Shown here: piece by piece, positions 57,287 to 64,000 of the stretch
How the letters are laid out: every line of letters starts with the position of its first letter
How positions within the stretch are numbered: position 1 is the stretch's first letter
Origin: Cyclonatronum proteinivorum
Lineage (GTDB): Bacteria; Bacteroidota; Rhodothermia; Balneolales; Cyclonatronaceae
Direction of reading: 5' to 3'
DNA length: 64,000 bases
NCBI RefSeq assembly: GCF_003353065.1
Contig: NZ_CP027806.1
Coordinates: forward strand, 1-64,000
Notes under the pieces: generated by a model
Databases searched by the model: none
The model's input: the letters and a program-made list of their open reading frames with translations, nothing else
Told to the model about the DNA's origin: nothing
Translations under genes and position numbers: made by a program

Positions 57287-57923
57287 GTTTTAAGAAATGA
57301 ATAAGCGGAAAATCCTTTACAGGTTCGTCAATCGCTGCTGCATTGCCTTCGTCATTGAACATTGCAAACTGGTGCGTTTTCTCCACTAAAAATTTGAACA
57401 TATAATCTCTTCGTTTCAGCATAGAACCGTTTATGGCACTCCATTCAGAAAACACAATTGGTTGTTTGGTTTCGGGATTAGTAAAGTCTAAAGCGTCACC
57501 CCATAGTATGTTTCTGCTCAATAAAAATCTAACAGAACGAATACACTCATTTTTCACTTGCTTGAATACTTTAGAATACCAATCGGTATAAATACCAAGC
57601 AAACGGTCTCGGCATTCTTGGGCGTTGTCTTCCAAAATATCCACACCGTAAATACTAGATACAGCAATAACAGAATAGCGTTCCCATTCCATTTGACTTT
57701 TACTGTATCGGCTGTCAACTACTGCTAATTTTCGTCTCAACACTTCCGCTAAAAAGTTTCCGTTTCCGCAAGCAGGTTCTAAGAATCGGGAGTCAATCCG
57801 TTCCGTTTCGTGTTTCACCAAGTCAAGCATAGCGTTTACTTCACGTTGGTTTGTAAACACTTCCCCGTGGTCAGTAACCCGCTTGCGAGACTTCAAGTGA
57901 GAATTATTAGAATTAATTGGCAC
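57258..57923 (-). CDS. Methylase-like protein with canonical motif I but no NPPY
   Basis: 221 residues. It starts with RVTDHGEVFTNQREVNAMLDLV, the N-terminus typical of HsdM/Eco57I methylases. Motif I FLEPACGNGNFL (47-58) is canonical. I see no NPPY-type motif IV: the region after GDALDF reads IVFSEWSAING instead. Together with the next protein it supplies both halves of a methylase active site. It may also be a truncated SAM-binding partner. Confidence 0.75.
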   Translation of the reverse strand: MPINSNNSHLKSRKRVTDHGEVFTNQREVNAMLDLVKHETERIDSRFLEPACGNGNFLAEVLRRKLAVVDSRYSKSQMEWERYSVIAVSSIYGVDILEDNAQECRDRLLGIYTDWYSKVFKQVKNECIRSVRFLLSRNILWGDALDFTNPETKQPIVFSEWSAINGSMLKRRDYMFKFLVEKTHQFAMFNDEGNAAAIDEPVKDFPLIHFLKLGEDDTNEL

Positions 57924-58063
57924 TAATTAAACTGGTTTGATTAAACAAATTATTTCACAATGCAATCTACAAAAATAATATCAAGTTCGATCTCTTGCTT
58001 CTGATTAGTCTCCTTGAATGGTTTATAACTACTTATTGAGCGACTAACAATATACTTCCCCAA

Positions 58064-58189
58064 GTCACATAAGTAAAGAATTATTTACTTATGCGACGCA
58101 CGGGTACGTATTAAGTACCTAAAAAGGCACTTAATGACTTGCACGAATTGAGCTCTCCCGGAGTCGTATAAGGAAATACTTATACGACT
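58064..58189. repeat. Array of three hairpins upstream of the methylase operon
   Basis: Three hairpins in 126 bp: CATAAGTAAA/TTTACTTATG within a 14-bp arm pair with one mismatch (58064-58077, 58084-58097); TTAAGTACCT/AGGCACTTAA (58111-58120, 58125-58134; one mismatch); and the perfect AGTCGTATAAG/CTTATACGACT (58162-58172, 58179-58189). The arms share a loose ATAAG core. They could be regulator sites or a small structured RNA. Confidence 0.55.
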
Positions 58190-58308
58190 TCAGTCATCTT
58201 AATAAAGCCCCACACAAAAAAAGCAAGGAGCCATGCGATCGATTTGGGATGCCTCAAGCTACCCCGAAACCCAGGTACTGTGTCAAAAGTCAAGTAATTT
58301 TTTTCCTT

Positions 58309-59415
58309 TTAATCTTCAAAAAATGCCATTTCTAGCTCCGGTATGGTAGTATCAACACCGGTATCGCCCTTGGGCGATACCGCGCTGGCGCTCAGGCCGG
58401 CCGGCCTGAGCGCCAGCGCGGCATCAAAGGCCTCGTTTTTCTTCCACAAATGGTACATCAGGCACAACAACTTCTTCTGCAAGGCCACATTGGCCTTCAT
58501 TTTTATCCCGTGCCGGCTGACTAACCGGTCATAATAGTTGTAATAGGGCTGCCGCTTGTGCGACAAAATATTGCCCACCGGCATATACATCGCTGCCCTG
58601 ATGCGCGCATTGCCCTGTTTCGACATTTTTCTTTTGCCCTTGTGTTTACCTGACTCCTTAACCACTATATCGTAACCCGCATAGCTGATCAGCTGGCTTC
58701 TTGACGTAAAGTATTCAAAGCCCAGCGTCTCTGCCAGCACCGTGGAGATTGTAATCAAACCTATCGACGGAATCGACTTCAGCTTATCCACCTTTTCTTC
58801 GATCTCCGGATCCGAATCCAGATGCCTGGTGATCAGCTTTTCAAGCTTGGTGATCTGTTTATCCAAGGCAGCGATGGTTTGCTGGACAATCTTGCGCGTA
58901 TCTTTGATAGCGTAAGCGCTGTAATTGAGAGCGTGAAGCTGGTTTTTGAGCTGGGTCCGCTGTTCTACCAACGCGCCACGGGTACGCGTGAGCTGACGCA
59001 GCTCGCTCCAATAGGGTTTAATGCCCCGCCATAGCTGCAGCTTCTTGCGCGCACCCATCAGGGCTAGCCCGCGGGCATCAATACGGTCGGTTTTGTTCTT
59101 GAATCCCTCAGACTCATTGAATCTACGCGCCTGACTGGGTAAAACCACGCTTAATGCCCATTCGGGGTGGTTATCAAACAGGTGCAGGGCAACCCGCTCG
59201 TAATACACACCGGTGGCTTCCATGGTGATGCGCACCGGTGCAGGCTGTTTGGACTCCCATTTGGTGACCCAGCTGACAAACTTGGGCAGCTCTGCCTGGG
59301 TGTTGTTAAACTTTCTGGAGGAGCGTACACGCTCGGTCTGTTCAACAGGGTTATACTCGAGGATGCAGGCCTTGAAGTCGTCTTTTGAGATATCTATGCC
59401 AATGGAATAAAACAT
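58309..59415 (-). CDS. IS110-family transposase (DEDD-type, bridge-RNA recombinase family)
   Basis: 368 residues. The RuvC-like N-terminal domain has D in GIDISKDDF, E in TMEATGVYYE and the DxxD of KTDRIDARGLA. The C-terminal Tnp domain has KSIPSIGLITISTVLAE, with a Ser-rich motif (VKESGKHKGKRKMSKQGNARIR) as the serine recombination site. The last 40 residues carry a low-complexity insert encoded by two palindromes. The protein looks intact. Confidence 0.93.
   Translation of the reverse strand: MFYSIGIDISKDDFKACILEYNPVEQTERVRSSRKFNNTQAELPKFVSWVTKWESKQPAPVRITMEATGVYYERVALHLFDNHPEWALSVVLPSQARRFNESEGFKNKTDRIDARGLALMGARKKLQLWRGIKPYWSELRQLTRTRGALVEQRTQLKNQLHALNYSAYAIKDTRKIVQQTIAALDKQITKLEKLITRHLDSDPEIEEKVDKLKSIPSIGLITISTVLAETLGFEYFTSRSQLISYAGYDIVVKESGKHKGKRKMSKQGNARIRAAMYMPVGNILSHKRQPYYNYYDRLVSRHGIKMKANVALQKKLLCLMYHLWKKNEAFDAALALRPAGLSASAVSPKGDTGVDTTIPELEMAFFED
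58360..58421. repeat. Two abutting palindromes inside the transposase C-terminus
   Basis: GGTATCGCCC/GGGCGATACC arms (58360-58369, 58372-58381) overlap by two bases with a perfect 42-bp GC-rich palindrome (58380-58421, half-site starting CCGCGCTGGCGCTCAGG). Both are translated in-frame, giving the low-complexity stretch ALALRPAGLSASAVSPKG. They look like an inserted hairpin unit or a transcription end. Confidence 0.8.
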
Positions 59416-59696
59416 GACTAATCAATAGTTTAGTGGTGTGTTATTTGCATCCGAAGCAGGATCCTGTCGCATGAATTTCACTCATGAATGGTAGCTTTAG
59501 AAACGGGTCTAAGCTCTAGGTACTGTTGTCTTTCAACGCCAGGATACAAGTCTGGTTATGCCTGGCGTGGTTCATCCGGTTAAACCGGTGATTGTGATGC
59601 TCCGAGGGTGCCAGACTTGCTCCTATTTCGGTTGTTTGGTTTCTAATCTAACACTTGCCCGATTAGACGCCAATTTGAATCAAAATTAACATATGA
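59416..59696 (-). ncRNA. Candidate bridge RNA region in the IS110 upstream end
   Basis: The 281-bp non-coding end is where IS110-group elements encode their bridge RNA, in the direction of the transposase. A perfect 9-bp stem (CAAGTCTGG, 59547-59555, with CCAGACTTG, 59611-59619) encloses a 55-nt loop with a small tip hairpin (CCGGT/ACCGG). In the loop the RNA reads GAGCATCAC (59602-59594), identical to the target half next to the IS (59705-59697). An alternative stem (59537-59543 with 59561-59567) is mutually exclusive with part of this fold. Exact RNA ends and donor guides are not determined. Confidence 0.55.
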
Positions 59697-59846
59697 GTGA
59701 TGCTCTCGGAGTTTCACCCAAATAAAAAGAAGGCGGAACATGCACGGGCGCCGGAGATTTAAAGCACATGGCAGCCTGATTTTCCGTAATCTTGCCTGTG
59801 TTTGGTATTTTTGCCTTTATTTCTCACTCCTAACTTTTGTTTCTTG

Positions 59847-62753
59847 ATGGTTCTTCGAGCGGTTTTGTGGTTATTGTTTGGGTTGTTTGGTTGTGCGGTA
59901 CTGCCGGCGGTTTTTAGGGCCGGGGGGGCGTCTGCGCAGGTGTATGAGAACGTGCACCGGCCGAAGCCGGATTTGCGGCAGTTGGATACGCCGCGGTTTC
60001 GCGTCATTTTCCCGGCCGGGGAGGAGTCGGCGGCCTTCCGGACCGCGCGGATTCTGGAGGATCAGTACCCCATCATCAAATCACTTGTTGGGGGGGAGCT
60101 GCGGCGGTTTCCGGTGGTGCTGAATGCGCACAACGACCTCTCGAACGGCTACGTGACGCCCCTGCATTTCCGCACCGAAATCGAGATTCCGGCCATCAAG
60201 GGGCCCGCGCTGAATCCGCGCACCGGCGGCTGGATCGAGAATGTGGCGCCGCACGAGCTGGTGCATGCCCTGCATTTTTCGAACATCCCGGATAACAGCA
60301 TCCCCCGTTTAGTTTACACGTTCTGGCCCGATATGGGGCGGGCGATGCACGGGGCCGCGCCTTTTGGCATGATTGAGGGCATCGCGGTTTTCCATGAGAG
60401 CAATGTGGTGTACGGCAGCGGCGGGCGCGGCAACTACAGCCTGTTCCGCGATCAAACCCGCGCCATGCTCGCCGGCGATGCGCCCTGGTCGCTGGCGCAG
60501 CACCTGAATCCGGCGTTCTATAGCTTCCCCGGCAACCGGCACTACACGGCGGGCTTCGAGTTCATCAACTGGCTGCAGTACACCTACGGCATGGAGACGA
60601 CGCGGCAGAGCATCGAGTATTTTGTGCGCTATCCTTTCTTTGGCTACGGGGCCGCGCTGCGCCATGCAACCGGCAGCCGAACGGGCGCGCTCTACCGCGC
60701 GTATCTGTCGGAAATCCGCGCAGCGCTCGACCCCGTCCCGGAGTCCGTTACGGCAACCGCGGCCATCACCCTGCCCAAAACCGCAGAAGACGCGCACATC
60801 GGGCGCGCGGTCTGGCTCGATAACGCGCGCATTCTGTTCGCGCAGGGCACGCAGTACAACAGCCGCCCCGGTTTTTATGTCGCGGAGGCCTCCGGCGGCA
60901 CGCCCCGGCTGCTGCTCGAAACCCGGCAGGTCGGCGACTTCCGGTTCAGCCTCACGCCCGACCGCCGGCACCTGCTCTACAGCCGCTACCACAGCCATCC
61001 GTGGTTCGAAAACACGCATATTATGGATGTGTACCATTTCGAAACGGACACGCGCCGGCTGCAGCGGCTCACGGAGGGTGCCCGACTCCACGCACCCGCG
61101 TTTGCGCCGGGTTCTTCCGGCGGGTTTTCGGGGGATGTTTTTCCGGGTTTTACCGCGCTTCAGACCGATTCGGAAACGTCGCGGCTGGTCCGTGTTTCCG
61201 AGGGGGGAGCCGTAACGGAACTGGTGAGGCTGAAGCCCGACACCTGGGTGCAGGCCGAACCTTCGCCCGCTGAGGCCGGACGCTGGGCCGTGATTGCCAA
61301 CCGGAACGGGATTCAGGCGCTCTGGCTCGTGGAGGGCGACGACTTCGGCAGCGTGACCGGGCGCAACCCGGATGTCGGCTTCCGCAACGGGGTCGTGCTC
61401 GATGCGGCCTGGGCGGCAGACGGAGAGTCGGTGCTGCTCAGCGGCTGGATGCGCGGCACGGAGTCGGCGCAGGTGTACCGCTTCTTCCCCGCCGAAAACG
61501 AGCTGGTGCAGCTCACCAACGAACCCTTCGGTGCGACCTCTCCGGATTTACGGCCCGACGGCGGGGCGTTGCTCTACATCGCGCAGGAAGGGCAGAGCCG
61601 GGTCATCCGCGTACTTGCGGCCGAACATTTCGGCACCCGCAGCTTTCAGCCCTTCGATTTTCAGCCCGAGCTGCAGGATCGCTTCGCTGCTACGCGCCTC
61701 TCCGACTACCGCGAAGCCGACCTCGAAAACTGGACGCTTGGTGCGTACCGCACAGGCTTCGACTGGCTGCGTCCGCGGGGCGTCGTGCCGGTACTCGAAC
61801 TATCGGAGCGCAGCCGCGAATCCCGTTTCGGCGTGATGATGTCGGGCGGGGATGTGCTGCGTCAGCATTCCTGGCAGGCCGAGCTTACCATCAGCGACCG
61901 CCGTCTCTGGGCCGAGATGTTCTACCGCAACACAACGTTTTACCCCGGCTGGCAGATGGAAGCCTACTACCGCCCGCGCTTCACAAATGCGGGCCTGTTT
62001 ACCGAGCGCGGGGGCGAAGTTTCCCTGCCCTTTTTTGGCCGCATCGAAGACCGCTCCCGAAACAGTTTCTGGCAGTTCAGGCCCGGTATTGCCGCGCGGG
62101 AATTTCGCTACACCGACGACCTCTTTATCAGACCCGGACAGCCTGGCTTCGACGGCTGGTTCACGGATGTCTCCCTCAAAGGCTTTGCCGCCCTGTACTG
62201 GCGCTGGCAGCAGAACATCCGCGACATTATGCCCAACACCGGCACCGTGCTGTTTGTGCAGGGGGAGCAGTTCGTGTATTCCGACCGCGATGAAGGCGTG
62301 CAGGGGATGCGTTTCGGCGTGAATCAGTACCTGAGTCCGTGGCTCAGCCGCAATCACGGGCTGATGCTCGGTGCCGAAGGCCTCACCCAAACCCGCACGC
62401 TGCTCTACGGCACCTCCGGCCTGGTCTATGACGGCTTCGAAACCAACATCCTCGCCGGTGCCCGCAACGCTGCCGTACTCCGCGCCCGCTACGCCCTGCC
62501 CCTGCGCTACGTAGATGACGGCTTCATCAGCGTGCCCTTCTTCCTCGACCGCGTGTACCTCGCCCTGCAGGCCAACTACGTGCTCGACCTGAACGCCATC
62601 GACGGCGCCCCGCTCACGACCGCAGGCCGCGCCGTGTACGGCATCGAGCTCCGGACGAGCTTCCGCCTCTACAACCTCCCCCTCGATATCGGTCTCGGCC
62701 TTGGCTGGGAACCTACCCGCGGCAAGGTGCAGGTATTCGGAAATACGCGCTAA
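59847..62753 (+). CDS. Secreted gluzincin-like peptidase, beta-propeller and barrel fusion
   Basis: 968 residues from the ATG at 59847, with a signal peptide ending near ASAQ. The zinc site is HELVH (136-140) with a candidate third ligand E177 (MIEGIAVF). Then comes a TolB-like propeller region (about 315-600, repeated D..RHLLYSR/DGESVLLSG blades). From about 640 to the end the residues alternate like an outer-membrane barrel. It resembles the M1 enzyme at 21.2 kb in plan but not in detail. The GC-rich sequence contrasts with the neighbouring AT-rich Fic gene. Confidence 0.78.
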   Translation: MVLRAVLWLLFGLFGCAVLPAVFRAGGASAQVYENVHRPKPDLRQLDTPRFRVIFPAGEESAAFRTARILEDQYPIIKSLVGGELRRFPVVLNAHNDLSNGYVTPLHFRTEIEIPAIKGPALNPRTGGWIENVAPHELVHALHFSNIPDNSIPRLVYTFWPDMGRAMHGAAPFGMIEGIAVFHESNVVYGSGGRGNYSLFRDQTRAMLAGDAPWSLAQHLNPAFYSFPGNRHYTAGFEFINWLQYTYGMETTRQSIEYFVRYPFFGYGAALRHATGSRTGALYRAYLSEIRAALDPVPESVTATAAITLPKTAEDAHIGRAVWLDNARILFAQGTQYNSRPGFYVAEASGGTPRLLLETRQVGDFRFSLTPDRRHLLYSRYHSHPWFENTHIMDVYHFETDTRRLQRLTEGARLHAPAFAPGSSGGFSGDVFPGFTALQTDSETSRLVRVSEGGAVTELVRLKPDTWVQAEPSPAEAGRWAVIANRNGIQALWLVEGDDFGSVTGRNPDVGFRNGVVLDAAWAADGESVLLSGWMRGTESAQVYRFFPAENELVQLTNEPFGATSPDLRPDGGALLYIAQEGQSRVIRVLAAEHFGTRSFQPFDFQPELQDRFAATRLSDYREADLENWTLGAYRTGFDWLRPRGVVPVLELSERSRESRFGVMMSGGDVLRQHSWQAELTISDRRLWAEMFYRNTTFYPGWQMEAYYRPRFTNAGLFTERGGEVSLPFFGRIEDRSRNSFWQFRPGIAAREFRYTDDLFIRPGQPGFDGWFTDVSLKGFAALYWRWQQNIRDIMPNTGTVLFVQGEQFVYSDRDEGVQGMRFGVNQYLSPWLSRNHGLMLGAEGLTQTRTLLYGTSGLVYDGFETNILAGARNAAVLRARYALPLRYVDDGFISVPFFLDRVYLALQANYVLDLNAIDGAPLTTAGRAVYGIELRTSFRLYNLPLDIGLGLGWEPTRGKVQVFGNTR

Positions 62754-62814
62754 TGGGGGGATGATGCTTCTTGTTAAGCGGACTTTTGTGTTGCATAGAA
62801 AACAAGCAAAGAAG

Positions 62815-62850
62815 TTTGTGTTCCAAATTTGGCTATATTTGGAACACAAA
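62815..62850. promoter_or_regulatory. 14-bp inverted repeat operator ahead of the Fic gene
   Basis: TTTGTGTTCCAAAT (62815-62828) and ATTTGGAACACAAA (62837-62850) are perfectly complementary around 8 bases, 30 bp before the start codon. This is a strong operator candidate, probably for the Fic protein's own C-terminal winged helix. Confidence 0.75.
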
Positions 62851-62879
62851 CAATTTTGTTGATCACAGATGGGAGACAA

Positions 62880-63977
62880 ATGAAACCTTACAAACCACAG
62901 CGCCTGCCCATTGAAGACCTGGATTGGAGCGCATTTATCGAACTCGTTGGAAAAGCCAACCGATTTGTTGCCCGATATGATGGTTTGCTTCAGTCTGTTG
63001 TAAACCCGGAAGTTCTTTTAGCGCCCTTACGGACACAGGAAGCGGTGTTGTCTTCAAAAATAGAAGGTACACAAGCTACACTTGAAGACGTAATGGAATT
63101 TGAGGCTGACGCCGACACGCTGCAGTCTGAAAGCAAGTATGGCGACATCCTCGAAGTTATAAATTACAGACGGGCTTTGCTGAAAGGGAAAGAGCAAATG
63201 AATGTGCGCCCTATCAATCTAAATGACCTCCTCAAAATCCACGAGATACTGCTGCGTGGTGTACGGGGTGAAAGAAAAGCACCGGGAAATTTCCGGAAGA
63301 TACAAAACTGGATTGGTTCCCCAGGCAGTACAATGGAACAGGCACGGTTTGTGCCACCCGCTTTTCCTGATATGATGGAGGGGCTTTATAACTGGGAAAA
63401 ATATCTGCACCATGAGGATAAGGACGTTCTGGTACAGCTTGCTATCGTTCATGCACAGTTTGAAATACTTCACCCGTTTATTGACGGAAACGGGCGCATC
63501 GGTCGCATTTTGATCCCTTTGTTCCTGTTTCATAAAGGGATTATTCATCAACCCGTGTTTTACATGAGCCAATATCTCGATAGCAACCGTCAGCTTTATT
63601 ATGATGCTTTAAAAGAGATCACCGATACCGGACGATGGGAAGGCTGGATACAATTCTTCCTAAGCGGTATAATTCAGCAAGCGGAAAAAAACGTAAAGCA
63701 AACCAGAGAAATCATTTCATTGTACGATACCATGAAAACGGTGATGGTTGATAAAACACACTCTCAGTATTCAATACAGTGCCTCGATTATATTTTCAGC
63801 CGCCCGGTATTTAACACAAGTGATTTCAACAAATCTTCGGGAGTTCCAAAAACGAGCGCTTCAAGATTGTTGAAGGGCATGGAAGAAAACGGCATAATCA
63901 GCTGTGTGCGCAGAGGTGCAGGAAGAAAACCGGGTGTTTTTGCCTTTAGGAAACTATTGGATATTGCAAATCAATAA
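62880..63977 (+). CDS. Fic-domain AMP-transferase with C-terminal winged helix
   Basis: 365 residues from the ATG at 62880 (the upstream Met lies inside the operator-like repeat). The Fic motif HPFIDGNGRIGR (198-209) is complete, so NMP transfer to a target hydroxyl is expected. The inhibitory motif SSKIEG (58-63) lies N-terminal, making it a class II, self-inhibited Fic. The last about 75 residues form a winged helix (FNTSDFNKSSGVPKTSASRLLKGM), suggesting DNA binding and autoregulation. The target is unknown. Confidence 0.9.
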   Translation: MKPYKPQRLPIEDLDWSAFIELVGKANRFVARYDGLLQSVVNPEVLLAPLRTQEAVLSSKIEGTQATLEDVMEFEADADTLQSESKYGDILEVINYRRALLKGKEQMNVRPINLNDLLKIHEILLRGVRGERKAPGNFRKIQNWIGSPGSTMEQARFVPPAFPDMMEGLYNWEKYLHHEDKDVLVQLAIVHAQFEILHPFIDGNGRIGRILIPLFLFHKGIIHQPVFYMSQYLDSNRQLYYDALKEITDTGRWEGWIQFFLSGIIQQAEKNVKQTREIISLYDTMKTVMVDKTHSQYSIQCLDYIFSRPVFNTSDFNKSSGVPKTSASRLLKGMEENGIISCVRRGAGRKPGVFAFRKLLDIANQ

Positions 63978-64000
63978 ATCCGGGAACATTCTACGAATGG

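Larger units (their letters stand above)
58273..59696 (-). mobile_element. IS110-family insertion sequence (about 1424 bp)
   Basis: Boundaries were set by rejoining the two repeat halves. They are inferred, good to a few bases. The element has one transposase gene, a short 36-bp downstream end and a long 281-bp upstream non-coding end, the layout of the IS110 group (not IS1111). No terminal inverted repeats and no target duplication are seen, as usual for the family. Confidence 0.75.
58216..59728 (-). repeat. Dispersed ~90-bp repeat, copy G, split by the IS110 element
   Basis: The right half of the repeat (minus strand: GGTAGCTTGAGGCATCCC ... CCTTGCTTTTTTT) occupies 58216-58272. The left half (GGGTGAAACTCCGAGAGCATCAC) occupies 59697-59728. 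Joining them gives a spacer of the same 27-bp length as in copy D, so the IS interrupts the repeat with no loss. Confidence 0.75.

Noticed and set aside
58064-58189. CRISPR-like repeats
   Set aside because: Three different hairpins, not direct repeats with unique spacers; no cas genes in the window.
58273-59696. Terminal inverted repeats of the IS110 element
   Set aside because: None found at the inferred ends, which fits the IS110 group, so none are annotated.
61800-62879. 359-residue open frame antisense to the barrel part of the peptidase fusion
   Set aside because: Shadow frame, composition typical of antisense GC-rich DNA.

Overview
The window looks like a chromosomal segment starting at the replication origin of a Bacteroidota/Rhodothermota/Balneolota-type bacterium. 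The reasons are: dnaA lies near the left edge behind two perfect DnaA boxes; there are two secreted proteins with type IX secretion (T9SS) type A sorting tails and a PorQ-like protein; several leaders carry TTTG / TAnnTTTG promoter elements; and the proteome is rather acidic. A halophilic Balneolota/Rhodothermota relative is my best guess, by inference only.

Layout. 1-3.5 kb: origin region, dnaA, folB-folK, a deoxynucleoside kinase and a small membrane protein. 3.5-6 kb: two tRNA-Leu genes around a lipoprotein M24 peptidase and a palindromic MITE. 6-11 kb: tig-clpP-clpX, a DciA-like protein and a YbbR-like protein. 11-21 kb (minus strand): a translation and chromosome-maintenance block transcribed rplM-rpsI-rpsB-tsf-pyrH-frr-smc-ispH. 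21-32 kb: a large M1 peptidase with a barrel-like tail, then minus-strand pyrR-pyrB-cupin, a CpeT-like lipoprotein, and a minus-strand aroC-TPR-LysM/RlpA-CPBP block. 32-42 kb: porQ, mlaE-mlaF-mlaD, a PpiD-like chaperone, ribD, ribE and a hybrid histidine kinase. 42-51 kb: two T9SS cargo proteins, the larger one sharing a domain with the divergent lipoprotein next to it, and a flavin monooxygenase. 51-64 kb is the accessory part: a toxin-antitoxin pair between two copies of a dispersed repeat, an AT-rich three-gene restriction-modification-like operon (two methylase-like proteins plus a GIY-YIG/SF2 helicase), an IS110-family element, a secreted peptidase-propeller-barrel protein and a Fic-HTH protein.

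Two repeat families run through the window. One is an about 90-bp element (seven copies, both orientations). The other is a 226-249-bp palindromic MITE (three copies) flanked by TTAA-like target duplications. The IS110 element sits at a definable point inside one copy of the first family. Its upstream non-coding end can fold into a stem-loop whose loop carries a 9-nt match to the flanking half-site, as expected of a bridge-RNA target guide. That is the most interesting system I see here; the split-methylase/GIY-YIG-helicase operon is second.
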